A DNA stretch of 64,000 nucleotides from Paenibacillus humicola (GTDB lineage Bacteria > Bacillota > Bacilli > Paenibacillales > Paenibacillaceae), in NCBI RefSeq assembly GCF_028826105.1, contig NZ_JAQGPL010000001.1:3002501-3066500 (forward strand). Direction: 5' to 3'. The translations under genes were made by a program, and so were the position numbers. The notes below the pieces were generated by a model. That model saw only the letters and a list, made by a program, of their open reading frames with translations. It was not told the origin of the DNA and ran no database searches. Shown here in pieces: positions 9,415-18,072 of this stretch. Numbering within the stretch: position 1 is the first letter of the stretch; each line of letters starts with the position of its first letter.

Positions 9415-12108
9415 ATGAAGGCCAAAATAAAAAACAGACACGTCCTGCTGTCGCATGGCGACGTCGAAAGCAGAAAAATCGTTCTTGACATTGCGGATAA
9501 GACACTGCAGCAGCTTGACGCTTACGAGCGAATCAAAAGTATCGCTCATATGGAGGATCATATCCTTTGGATCGGAAGCCGTAAATGGGACCTTTCCAAA
9601 AAACGCAGCGTCTTTCTGATCGGTGCGGGTAAAGCCTGCAATCACATGGCGATGGCAGTGGAGGAGATTCTCGGCGATCATCTTACACTTGGTATTGCGA
9701 TCGTGAAGATTTCCGAGGAGACGGATATTTTTCGTAAGACAAACGTTTATGTAGGCGGTCATCCGCTTCCTAACGAAGAAGGATTACGCGCCTGCCGGGA
9801 AATATTAAAAATCGTTGATCATGCATCCTCCGACGACCTTTTTATTGTTGTGATGAGCGGCGGAAGTTCAGCTCTTATGAGTTACCCGATTGACGGGATA
9901 ACGCTTCAGGATGAGATCGACACAACCGATATCATGCTGAAGTCCGGATGCGGCATCTACGAAATAAACGCCATTCGCAGACATATTTCCCGGATGAACG
10001 GCGGCGTGCTGGCCAAACGGATCCAAGCCCGCGGCGCCGAGTTGATCGGCTTCGGTATCAGCGATGCGGTTGGTACGCCTGCCACCCGTAATATAGGTGA
10101 ACCGTATCCGGATTATAGAGGCACCCCCATGGGACCGGACCAGACCACGCTGGAAGATGCAAGGCGGGTCATACGCGATTACGATGTCAAGGACCGGCTG
10201 CCCAAAGCAGTTGTGGACTACCTCCTAAATGCCGGTCCAGAAGGGGAAACGCCGAAGGCTTTTTCTGAAAATACCTACTTTCTCATTAACAGTCTGCCCG
10301 ATTCTTGTCTGTATGCAAAGAAAGCGGCAGAGGAGATGGGGATTCCTGCTGCCATTCTTTCCTCCTTCATCGAGGGTGAAAGCAAGGATGTGGGAACGGT
10401 ATTTGCCTCTATTGCCCGTGAAATCCAGCATAGCGGCAATCCTATCGCGGCTCCTTGCGTCGTGCTGAGCTCCGGCGAAGCGACCACAAAAATTGTAGAC
10501 AATTCACAAATTAAGGGGCATGGCGGTCCCGGTCAGGAGCTCACGCTCAGTTTTGCGATTGCCGCTCAGAAGGTACCCGGCTGCGCTCTGCTTTCCATCG
10601 ACACGGAAGGAACCGACGGAACGACCAAGGTAGCCGGAGGCATTACAGATTCCCAAAGCTTTGCGAATGCTTGCGAAAAAGGAATTGATATGTATGCGTC
10701 CTTGCACGGCCACGCGTGCTTTGAAGCGCTTGAAGAGATTGGAGATACGGTCTTTACCGGAAACACGGGCACCAATCTGTGTGATTTGAACATTATGTAC
10801 GTTCCTGCCCTTCCCGGAAAGACCGAAACAAAGCATGGCATCCGGATCAGATCCGTTCATGCTCGCCAGCTAATCGACTGCAAGTGCAGACCCATGGTCG
10901 AGGTTGAAGTCGTTACGGAAGACGGATCGATGGGTACCGGTTCCGCTCCCACCGGCAGTTCCGTGGGGAAGCACGAGTCCTGGGTGCTTCGTGACGGCAA
11001 CCCGAAAGAATACGACGGTCTCAGCGTTCACAAGGCTGTTGCGAACATCAATGAAATAATCGCTCCCAAATTGATAGGGTTGGATGTAACCGACCAAAAG
11101 ATGCTTGATCAGGTGATGATTGACCTTGACGGCACCCCGGATAAGCATATTCTTGGCGGCAACGCGATTTACAGCGTTTCCGTCGCCTGCTACCGTGCGG
11201 CGGCTGCGACTAAACACCGTCCGCTCTATGATTTAATTTCCGGAGGACATATCAAAACCGTTCCCATTCCATCATTTAACGTGATTAACGGCGGCAAAAA
11301 CGGTGGCATTACGCAGGCCTTCAACGAATTCATCGTCATGCCTTATCGCGCTGACGACATTGAGGAAGCTGTGGAAATAGCAGTCAAAGTATTTCAGAAA
11401 CTCGGCCATGTGATAAGGATATACACCGGCGCCGAACCTGCCGTCGGGCAGTCGTACGGCTGGGCGGCCCCCTCCGAAGACCCCGAGGTATGCCTTGACC
11501 TGATCCAAAAAGCCATCGATCTATGCGGCTATGCCGATAAATGTGCATTTGCGCTGGATTGCGCGTTGAGCGAAATGTACGATGCCAAAACCAACCGCTA
11601 TTATCTGAACGGAAAAGCCGTGACCCGTGACGAGGTTATCCGCTATATCAAGTACCTTACAGAAAAATATAATTTTGTATTCATTGAAGACATTTTGGAC
11701 GAGAACGATTGGGAAGGGTATGAAAAAGCGCATCAGGAAATTACTCGTACGCTTATCCTTGCCGACGATCTTACCGTTTCAAACAAAGCCCGTATTTTGC
11801 GCGCGTATAAGACGAATTCCATCGACGGCTTCATACTGAAGCCTAACCAGGTCGGTACGATCAGCGAGGCGCTTGAAGCTCACAACTTCGCAGAAGCTCA
11901 CGGGCTGCACTCGATCACTTCCGGGCGTTCCGGCGGTGTCATCGACGATGTTGTCATGGATATGGCAGTCGGACTGCAGATCCCTTTTATTAAAAACGGC
12001 TGTCCCCGCTCCGGCGAGCGGATTGAAAAGTTGAACTTCCTGATGAGGGTGAAGGATAAATACCCCGGGAGTCAAATGGCCAAAATCGACCGATTAGTGA
12101 AATTTTAA
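9415..12108 (+). CDS. Glycerate 2-kinase/enolase-like fusion protein
   Basis: An 897-residue two-domain protein. The ATG at 9415 follows AAGGAG. Residues 1 to about 470 are a complete glycerate 2-kinase of the GckA/MOFRL type: SGGSSAL at 148, EINAIRRH at 183, GTDGTT at 399 and TGNTGTNLCDL after it. These enzymes make 2-phosphoglycerate from glycerate and ATP. Residues about 476-897 are a full-length enolase homologue. Metal ligands (Asp715, Glu758, the Asp pair 784-785), Lys809, and the phosphate-binding Arg838-Ser839 are kept. The residues matching E. coli His159, Glu209 and His370 are Asn629, Ser680 and Gly837. A normal enolase reaction is therefore doubtful. The domain may handle a different acid, a different chemistry, or act as a scaffold. 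Neighbouring genes suggest a catabolic role. Confidence 0.88.
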   Translation: MKAKIKNRHVLLSHGDVESRKIVLDIADKTLQQLDAYERIKSIAHMEDHILWIGSRKWDLSKKRSVFLIGAGKACNHMAMAVEEILGDHLTLGIAIVKISEETDIFRKTNVYVGGHPLPNEEGLRACREILKIVDHASSDDLFIVVMSGGSSALMSYPIDGITLQDEIDTTDIMLKSGCGIYEINAIRRHISRMNGGVLAKRIQARGAELIGFGISDAVGTPATRNIGEPYPDYRGTPMGPDQTTLEDARRVIRDYDVKDRLPKAVVDYLLNAGPEGETPKAFSENTYFLINSLPDSCLYAKKAAEEMGIPAAILSSFIEGESKDVGTVFASIAREIQHSGNPIAAPCVVLSSGEATTKIVDNSQIKGHGGPGQELTLSFAIAAQKVPGCALLSIDTEGTDGTTKVAGGITDSQSFANACEKGIDMYASLHGHACFEALEEIGDTVFTGNTGTNLCDLNIMYVPALPGKTETKHGIRIRSVHARQLIDCKCRPMVEVEVVTEDGSMGTGSAPTGSSVGKHESWVLRDGNPKEYDGLSVHKAVANINEIIAPKLIGLDVTDQKMLDQVMIDLDGTPDKHILGGNAIYSVSVACYRAAAATKHRPLYDLISGGHIKTVPIPSFNVINGGKNGGITQAFNEFIVMPYRADDIEEAVEIAVKVFQKLGHVIRIYTGAEPAVGQSYGWAAPSEDPEVCLDLIQKAIDLCGYADKCAFALDCALSEMYDAKTNRYYLNGKAVTRDEVIRYIKYLTEKYNFVFIEDILDENDWEGYEKAHQEITRTLILADDLTVSNKARILRAYKTNSIDGFILKPNQVGTISEALEAHNFAEAHGLHSITSGRSGGVIDDVVMDMAVGLQIPFIKNGCPRSGERIEKLNFLMRVKDKYPGSQMAKIDRLVKF

Positions 12109-12111
12109 TAC

Positions 12112-12265
12112 AAACGAGTCCGAAATCGTATGTTCGGTGTGCATTGGCGCAAATGGATCGGAAATGACTTTAGTCGTGCTAGGAAGCGCTGTCGATGTGT
12201 GTTCGTAATGATCGCCAAGATTCCAGCGGACCCTAACTCACGGCTAAGCGCGCATACCCGCTGAA
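12112..12265 (+). pseudogene. Collapsed remnant of a second winged-helix/sialidase-like gene pair
   Basis: Three short segments match the pair at 6449-8094 in the same order. Bases near 12114-12164 read KSYVRCALAQMD, matching ESYVLCALAQMD at the start of the winged-helix protein. Bases near 12165-12205 match the LIVQGSAV region of the sialidase-like gene, with GGAAGCGCTGTC identical. Bases near 12206-12264 read IAKIPADP, matching its C-terminal IARIPVD. Everything between has been deleted. This is direct evidence of an old tandem duplication of the pair around the ornithine cyclodeaminase-like and kinase fusion genes. Confidence 0.65.
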
Positions 12266-12295
12266 CGTGTTCAGTAAAAAAATGGAGTGTTAATC

Positions 12296-13318
12296 ATGTC
12301 ATTGATATTAGCTGTTGATCTGGGCGGCACGAAAGCCCATACGATCGTCGCCGACCGCCAAGGCCATATTCTGGGCTTTGGAGACGACAAGGAATGGGTA
12401 TACGAGGCTCTGGAAAGACGCATTTTTAAAATGGTACGTATCCGTTTCGCCGCGGACAAAGCTCTCGCCGACGCAGGCTTGCCTCTGTCGAAAATCGACC
12501 GGGTATCCGCCAGCTGTTCCGGTGCGGACTGGCCGTTTGAACTGCCGATTGGCGTCAGACAGCTTCGCGAGACATTGGGCGTCCAGAATGTTACTTACGT
12601 TAACGACTGCATAGGCGCGCTTCGGGGCGGCACGGAAATGATCGGACGCGATTGCGCCGTGATCTGCTTGGGCACAGGCGCCAATTGCGCGGTCTTTAAC
12701 AAGGACGGCAAAAGTTATGAGTATGCCTATTACTTAAAGAACATCCATCAGGGCGGCGAAGCCATCGGCCGCTTTATTGTAGACGCTGTGGTGGACGCCA
12801 GCGTCGGTCTTGCACCGCCAACCGAACTGACGCGCCTTTTGCTGGATTTTACGGGTTTTTCCTCCGTCGAAGAGTTTTATATGCTTTGTACGACGGGCCG
12901 GACCGAAGACGAGCCTCCCAAACAGCCGGTGTATAAGGAGTTCTGCCCGCTGCTTTTTGAGGCCATACGTCTCGGAGACGCCGTGTCGCTGCAGTACATT
13001 GACCAATTTTGCGCCGCTTTGGCTAATTATGTGGTGGTTGCCGCAAAAAAACTGAGTATCGTTGACAGGCCGCTGCCTGTGGTCATTTCGGGAGGCGTGT
13101 GCAAGGGCGACAATATCATTCAGGAGCTTATTGAAAAACACCTCAAGGAAAAAGTGCCCAAGGCATACTGTATAAACGCGCGGTTCGAACCGGTCGTCGG
13201 GGCGCTGTTACTGGATCTGGATCGCATATATCCGCAGGGTATACCCGAAGATGTTATGAAAACGCTTGAACGCTGCTGCACCGAACGGAAGCTTTTCCGG
13301 GACGAAAAGAACGGATAG
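12296..13318 (+). CDS. BadF/BadG-type sugar kinase (N-acetylglucosamine kinase-like)
   Basis: A 340-residue ASKHA-fold kinase. The ATG at 12296 follows GGAG; an in-frame TTG at 12287 is less likely. The phosphate-1 motif AVDLGGTKAHTIVAD is at residues 6-20, the phosphate-2 motif VICLGTGANCAV is near residue 121, and the adenosine-type motif VVISGGVCKGD is near residue 260. The family includes N-acetylglucosamine and N-acetylmuramate-type kinases as well as ATPase activators of CoA reductases; no radical reductase is nearby, so a sugar kinase is more likely. It sits 187 bases after the kinase/enolase-like fusion, with the gene remnant in between. It would phosphorylate a sugar or amino sugar released by the sialidase-like or GH9 enzymes; this is inferred. 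Confidence 0.78.
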   Translation: MSLILAVDLGGTKAHTIVADRQGHILGFGDDKEWVYEALERRIFKMVRIRFAADKALADAGLPLSKIDRVSASCSGADWPFELPIGVRQLRETLGVQNVTYVNDCIGALRGGTEMIGRDCAVICLGTGANCAVFNKDGKSYEYAYYLKNIHQGGEAIGRFIVDAVVDASVGLAPPTELTRLLLDFTGFSSVEEFYMLCTTGRTEDEPPKQPVYKEFCPLLFEAIRLGDAVSLQYIDQFCAALANYVVVAAKKLSIVDRPLPVVISGGVCKGDNIIQELIEKHLKEKVPKAYCINARFEPVVGALLLDLDRIYPQGIPEDVMKTLERCCTERKLFRDEKNG

Positions 13319-13443
13319 CATCCATCCAGTATCTCTCTTGTTTCCAAACAGGAAGTTGAGGGTTCCGTAACGAATTGAGTAATCGTGCATAACGCTGGCA
13401 TTAACGCCGCAATCCAAATTCCAATAACGAGAGAGGTTATCTT

Positions 13444-14316
13444 ATGAAGGTACTGGTTACCGGCGCGTCCGGCAACGGAGGTCAAGCGGTTTGCCGCGAG
13501 CTGATTCGGCAAGGATTGTCGGTCAGGATGGCGGATGTTATGCCTCCGCCTTCGGAGGATCTGGCGGGAGTCGAATTTATCCGGTACGATGCAAGATCCC
13601 CGGGCGATGCGCGCCGCGCGGCGGAGGGTGTGGACGCCGTTGTTCATCTCGCCGCTTGGCACTGCGCCCATCAGCCGCCGGTCAGCGACGAAACGATCTT
13701 TGCCGTCAATGTCGACGGCACGTTCCATATGCTCGAGGCATGCCGGCAAGAGGGCATCAAGGCGATCGTCTACGCATCGTCGATGGCTTACGGCTGGTGG
13801 TCCGTGTATGGAGTCAGTAAAGTTATCGGTGAAGACCTGTGCAAAGCTTACCATGAAATGACCGGCGCTTCGATCGCCATGCTTCGGTACCACGAATTCA
13901 TTCCACGGCCGTATCTGGAATACGGGGAACGGCTGCTTCGCAACGGCGTGGACCGGAGAGATGTGGCAGCGGCCACGGCGGCATCCGTCAAAGCGGCGCT
14001 GGAGAAGCGTTTCGGACTGTTCCGGACGATCGTTCACACCGACCACGGGATGCCGTCCGACGTCGTCCAGAATTTTGGCAAGCTCGGTCCGGATTGGTGC
14101 GAGTCGCGCGTCCCGGGCGCGAGACGTTTGATCGAGAAGTACAAGCTGAACCTTCCCGCGCAGGTCGAACAGCATGACCTGTCCGAAGCGGAGAGGACGC
14201 TGGGCTGGAAACCGAAATACGGCTTTCCGGAATTTTTGCGGGATCTGAAGGAGAGAGACGAACGCGGGCTCGACGTCGAGCGGCTATGGGTACCGTCCGA
14301 AATGCCTTCGTTGTAA
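13444..14316 (+). CDS. NAD-dependent epimerase/dehydratase family protein
   Basis: A 290-residue extended short-chain dehydrogenase. The nucleotide motif TGASGNGG is at residues 6-13, YASSMAYG carries the usual active-site Ser, and the catalytic YxxxK is YGVSK. Members act as epimerases, dehydratases or dehydrogenases of nucleotide sugars or free sugar acids such as uronates. GAGAGAGG precedes the ATG. It is the last gene of the block on this strand and is convergent with the SDR gene at 14321, with only four bases between the stops. A role in the sugar cluster is suggested by position only. Confidence 0.85.
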   Translation: MKVLVTGASGNGGQAVCRELIRQGLSVRMADVMPPPSEDLAGVEFIRYDARSPGDARRAAEGVDAVVHLAAWHCAHQPPVSDETIFAVNVDGTFHMLEACRQEGIKAIVYASSMAYGWWSVYGVSKVIGEDLCKAYHEMTGASIAMLRYHEFIPRPYLEYGERLLRNGVDRRDVAAATAASVKAALEKRFGLFRTIVHTDHGMPSDVVQNFGKLGPDWCESRVPGARRLIEKYKLNLPAQVEQHDLSEAERTLGWKPKYGFPEFLRDLKERDERGLDVERLWVPSEMPSL

Positions 14317-14320
14317 TCCC

Positions 14321-15223
14321 TTAACCGTTCACGACCACGCCTCCGGTGACATGAAGGAACTGGCCCGAAACGTAAGATGAATCCTGCGAAGCCAAATAAA
14401 CGTATGCCGGCGCGACCTCGAAAGGCTGTCCCGCACGTTTCATCGGCGTTTTGCCGCCCCAGTTTGCGACTTGATCGGCAGGGAAGGAAGCCGGAATGAG
14501 CGGCGTCCAAATGGTACCGGGAACGACGCCGTTGACGCGAATCCCTTTGCCGGCTAACGACTTGGACAGCGAACGCGTAAAGGAGACGATGGCCCCTTTC
14601 GTAGCGGAATAATCCATCAGCAGCTCGTTCCCCTCGTAGGCGGTCAGGGAGGCGGCATTAATAATGGCGCTTCCCGGTTTCAAGTGCGGCAAAGCGGCCT
14701 TGGTCAAGTAGAAGACGGAATAAAAATTCGTCCGGAACGTCTTCTCCATCTGTTCGGACGTAATATGTTCCAGGCCGTTTTGCACATGCTGCTCAGCCGC
14801 ATTGTTGACCAGAATATCCAATTTACCGAATTGCGCCAGCGTCTTCTCCACTACCTGGTAGCAGAACGATTCGTCTCCGATATCGCCGGCCAAATTCAAG
14901 CAGCGGCGGCCGATTTTCTCGACGGCCTGTTTGGTTTCTTCCGCATCGGCATGCTCGTTCAAATAGACAATAACGACATCCGCGCCTTCCTTGGCGTAAG
15001 CAACGGCGATCGCGCGTCCCTGACCGCTGTCTCCGCCGGTAATGATCGCGACCTTGTCCTGTAACTTTCCGCTTCCGGCATAAGCCGGATTATCAAAGAT
15101 CGGCCGCGGATTCATTAACGACTCGATCCCGGGCTGCGCATCTTGATGCTGGGGCGGATAAGGGGGGGAGGGAGGCGTTGGCGCTCCCGCCGAACCGGAA
15201 GCCGCTTGCGATGGTTGGTTCAT
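14321..15223 (-). CDS. SDR family oxidoreductase (YghA/YhxC type)
   Basis: A 300-residue classical short-chain dehydrogenase with TGGDSGQGRAIA as cofactor motif, NNAAEQ, the catalytic Ser in NAASLTAYEG, YSATKGA as YxxxK, and the C-terminal SGQFLHVTGG. The extra Pro/Gln-rich N-terminal extension of about 50 residues (PTPPSPPYPPQHQ) is typical of the YghA/YhxC group, NADPH-dependent aldehyde reductases often tied to general stress. It lies 21 bases after the pyruvate oxidase-like gene on the same strand, so the two form an operon. The substrate is unknown. Confidence 0.9.
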   Translation of the reverse strand: MNQPSQAASGSAGAPTPPSPPYPPQHQDAQPGIESLMNPRPIFDNPAYAGSGKLQDKVAIITGGDSGQGRAIAVAYAKEGADVVIVYLNEHADAEETKQAVEKIGRRCLNLAGDIGDESFCYQVVEKTLAQFGKLDILVNNAAEQHVQNGLEHITSEQMEKTFRTNFYSVFYLTKAALPHLKPGSAIINAASLTAYEGNELLMDYSATKGAIVSFTRSLSKSLAGKGIRVNGVVPGTIWTPLIPASFPADQVANWGGKTPMKRAGQPFEVAPAYVYLASQDSSYVSGQFLHVTGGVVVNG

Positions 15224-15244
15224 GGGTATCGTTTCTCCTTATGG

Positions 15245-16906
15245 CTATTTTTTGTAATCGGGATGGGGAATGCGGGCCGTCTCAACGCTCAGCAATGCCG
15301 GTCCGCTCAAGCTTCGAATCGAAGCGAGCGCCTCGTCCAGTTCATCTCCGTTTTGGATTCGCTGCGCATGCCAGCCGCATGCCCTCGCGATTTGAACAAA
15401 ATCCGGATTCGAGATTGCGGTTCCTTCCGGCTCAAGGCCTTTCATGATCATCTTGTCGCGTTCCATCTGCAGCGTGCCGTTGTCAAAAACGATCGCGACG
15501 ATCGCCAGCCCGTATCGCGCGGCAGTCAGCAGATCCGCCAACACCATGCCCAAACCGCCGTCGCCCGTAATGCAGACGACCTGTTTATGCGGATCGATCA
15601 GCTTTGCCGCCATCGCGGCCGGCAAGCCGAAGCCCATGGTCCGCCAGCGGCCTGACAGCAGCACCTGCTGCCGGCGGGCGGCGAAGCTGCGCAAAAACCA
15701 AAGCGTGGAGTCCCCTTCGTCCAAAGCGATGATAGCTTCGTCGTCAAGGTGCCGCTCAAGTTCACGAATAATGCCCGCAGGATGAAGCGGCGTCGCCGTC
15801 TGCTCTTTCTCTCCTTCGCTTTGCTCCTTCCAAATTTGTTTGCAGTGCTTGACCCGGTTCATCCACTCAGGCTGTACCGTATAATTATCAAGCTCTGCAG
15901 CCATCCGCGTCAGCATAACCGATAGGTCGCCCGCCAGCTCGATTTCGACAGGCAGGGTAGCATCGTAGATATCCGGCCGGACGGCGAGATGAATCACCCG
16001 CGCATGACTTGGAACGCTCCGTTCCGGCCACCAATCGGTCTCAAGGACAAGCACAACGTCCGAATCCTTGAACAGCTCGGTCAGGTAAGGATTGCCGCCT
16101 TCACCAAGACCGTTTAACAGCTGCGGATGGTCATCCGGGAAGATGCCTGCCGCTCCGTAGCCCATCGCAAGGCCGCAGCTCCAAGCCTCGGCAAACGCTT
16201 GGAGGGGATCGCGGTGCCGGAGGGCTCCTCCGCCTACAAGCATCATCGGTTTTTGGGCGGTTCGAATGATCTCGATCGCCTTCGTTAACCCGTCCGGATC
16301 GAGGACAGGAGCGGACTGCAGCGGCGGCGGCTCGGGCCGGTTCTTCGTCACCAAATGAAAGAGATCACCGGGAATGGACAAATGCACCGGCGTACGATTG
16401 GACAGCGCGATTTTGTGTGCCTGCTTGAGTGCGGGAATAATGGCGTCCGGATGAACGACCAATTGGCTCGAGCCCGTAACGGACTGGACCATCGACTGTT
16501 GATTAACAGACTGTTTATACGGCGTCCCGAGCTTGTCAAGCGGAGCGTGCCCGGTTATGGCCAGTACCGGCGCCTTGTCCATGAAAGCATCCCCTAGGCC
16601 TGTCAGAAGATTCGCGAGTCCCGGTCCCATCTGCGCGATGCAGACGGACAGCTGTCCCGTCAGCTTCGCCTCGGCCGAGGCCATCATCGAGGCAACCGAT
16701 TCGTGTTTTACGGAAATGAACGCCAGGTCGTCCTGCTTCGCCAGCGCATCCAACAGGCCGAATATGGCATCCCCGGCAACGCCGTAAATCCTTCTGACCC
16801 CCCATAACCGAAGCTGACGAAGAATCGTCTCCGCCACGGTGAGCGAAGGCGGATCTGAATGGGGGAGAGCCGGTTCAATCGCCGTCGTCTTCGTTTCTGC
16901 CAACAC
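15245..16906 (-). CDS. Thiamine diphosphate-dependent enzyme, pyruvate oxidase-like
   Basis: A 553-residue TPP enzyme. The GTG at 16906 follows GGGGAGGT; the frame runs back to 16960 without a good site. The three domains of the POX/acetolactate synthase family are seen: the N-terminal PYR domain with activating Glu in VKHESVASMMASAEAK, a central FAD/nucleotide-fold domain, and the C-terminal PP domain with the GDGG...DNG metal/TPP motif. Overall it looks like the B. subtilis YdaP type, a pyruvate oxidase that makes acetate or acetyl phosphate and peroxide. It is divergent from the membrane protein at 17074 and is followed by the SDR gene, a pairing suited to stress or overflow metabolism. 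Confidence 0.86.
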   Translation of the reverse strand: MLAETKTTAIEPALPHSDPPSLTVAETILRQLRLWGVRRIYGVAGDAIFGLLDALAKQDDLAFISVKHESVASMMASAEAKLTGQLSVCIAQMGPGLANLLTGLGDAFMDKAPVLAITGHAPLDKLGTPYKQSVNQQSMVQSVTGSSQLVVHPDAIIPALKQAHKIALSNRTPVHLSIPGDLFHLVTKNRPEPPPLQSAPVLDPDGLTKAIEIIRTAQKPMMLVGGGALRHRDPLQAFAEAWSCGLAMGYGAAGIFPDDHPQLLNGLGEGGNPYLTELFKDSDVVLVLETDWWPERSVPSHARVIHLAVRPDIYDATLPVEIELAGDLSVMLTRMAAELDNYTVQPEWMNRVKHCKQIWKEQSEGEKEQTATPLHPAGIIRELERHLDDEAIIALDEGDSTLWFLRSFAARRQQVLLSGRWRTMGFGLPAAMAAKLIDPHKQVVCITGDGGLGMVLADLLTAARYGLAIVAIVFDNGTLQMERDKMIMKGLEPEGTAISNPDFVQIARACGWHAQRIQNGDELDEALASIRSLSGPALLSVETARIPHPDYKK

Positions 16907-17073
16907 GCGTACCTCCCCGCGGGAAATTCCAGAATTGCCAACCGGAAACATGGAAATCATCGGGATTAGTATGTCATCGCGCCTTCATTTTATACTGAAA
17001 ATGGATAGAAAATATATTCAATGGTAAATATACTTCCGAGCTCAAGAAATCATCGCGAAGCGAGGTAGGGAGT

Positions 17074-17472
17074 ATGTACTGGGAGCATTGGTCGTTGGAT
17101 CGAGTTGTGATCCTGTTTGTCGGTCTGGCTTTTCTATTGCTGGGCATCCAGGTCACGTTGTTCCATTACCGGCAAAACTTTCACCAAAAATCGATGTGGG
17201 TGCCCGTCATTTTATCCCCCGTTTTTTTCGTGGCGGCAATCGTGCTCGTTTGGTACAACGCGCAGTGGCTTCGTACCGTGTTTAACGTGCTTATGTGGCT
17301 TGGCGTCGTATCCGGACTGATCGGGTTCTATTTTCATTTTCGGGGCGTGGGGATTCGCGTCGGCGGGTACGCGCTCCGAAATTTCCTGATCGGGCCGCCT
17401 GTCATACTGCCCTTAATGTTCTCGGCGCTCAGTGCCCTCGGACTGATCGCTTTGTGCTGGGAGGGGATGTAA
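17074..17472 (+). CDS. Small four-helix membrane protein
   Basis: A 132-residue protein with four predicted membrane helices, near residues 10-29, 41-61, 67-86 and 105-127. Charged residues are few and lie in the connecting loops (HYRQNFHQK, RGVGIRVGGYALR). GAGGTAGGGAG precedes the ATG. Only three bases separate it from the gluconate dehydrogenase-type subunit, and that gene overlaps the GMC gene, so all three are probably one transcript. It may anchor the oxidoreductase at the membrane, replacing the cytochrome subunit of classical three-part gluconate dehydrogenases; no haem-binding CxxCH motif is present. The family is not recognised. Confidence 0.7.
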   Translation: MYWEHWSLDRVVILFVGLAFLLLGIQVTLFHYRQNFHQKSMWVPVILSPVFFVAAIVLVWYNAQWLRTVFNVLMWLGVVSGLIGFYFHFRGVGIRVGGYALRNFLIGPPVILPLMFSALSALGLIALCWEGM

Positions 17473-17475
17473 ACC

Positions 17476-18072
17476 GTGACGCAGAAGACGCATTATCCGT
17501 CCTTCAACGTGATGGACGAGCAGGACGCATGGGACGACCATACGCAATCCATTGTCGAAAGCCGAACAACCGCATCCCCGCAGCACCGGTTTTTGAGCAA
17601 ACAGGAAGCCGGGATGCTTTCGGTCATGTGCAGCCTGCTGATGAACGATCAGAGCCCGGGCGTCATTCGTTTTATGCTCCATCATTTTGACGAGACGCTG
17701 CATGCCTCACCCGGTGAAAGCCAGCGCAAGCAGGGGGTCCCGCCGGGAAAGGATTTGATCCGACAGGGACTTCAAGCTCTTGAGCAATACGCAAGGCGAA
17801 GCTTCGCCGCTTCGTTTCTCGAATTGGAGAACGAGGCGCAGAAGCAGCTTCTGCAGGCCGTAAGCCAGGGGAAAGCGGAGCCGGCGTCGGATTGGATAAA
17901 CGCGCCGCAGCAGCCGTTTTTTCAGAAGGTGCTTGGCTTGGCCGTTGAATCGTACTGCTCTCACCCGCAGGTATGGTCGGAGATCGGTTACGCGGGACCC
18001 GCTTATCCGCGCGGCTATGTGCGTGTACAGCTCGGTCAACTGGATCCGTGGGAGGCGAAGAAGGAGCTATGA
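17476..18072 (+). CDS. Gluconate 2-dehydrogenase subunit 3 family protein
   Basis: A 198-residue protein with a GTG start. The C-terminal two thirds look like the gluconate 2-dehydrogenase subunit 3 family, including the helical segment LSKQEAGMLSVMCSLLM and the tail YCSHPQVWSEIGYAGPAYPRGY. These small subunits assist GMC-type flavoprotein dehydrogenases that oxidise sugars or sugar acids. No twin-arginine signal is visible in the first 40 residues, unlike many periplasmic homologues. The stop overlaps the start of the GMC gene by four bases, so synthesis of the two is coupled. Confidence 0.88.
   Translation: MTQKTHYPSFNVMDEQDAWDDHTQSIVESRTTASPQHRFLSKQEAGMLSVMCSLLMNDQSPGVIRFMLHHFDETLHASPGESQRKQGVPPGKDLIRQGLQALEQYARRSFAASFLELENEAQKQLLQAVSQGKAEPASDWINAPQQPFFQKVLGLAVESYCSHPQVWSEIGYAGPAYPRGYVRVQLGQLDPWEAKKEL

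Noticed and set aside
13120..14175. 351-codon frame on the minus strand
   Set aside because: It covers the end of the sugar kinase and most of the epimerase gene in antisense and shows no motif or ribosome binding site.
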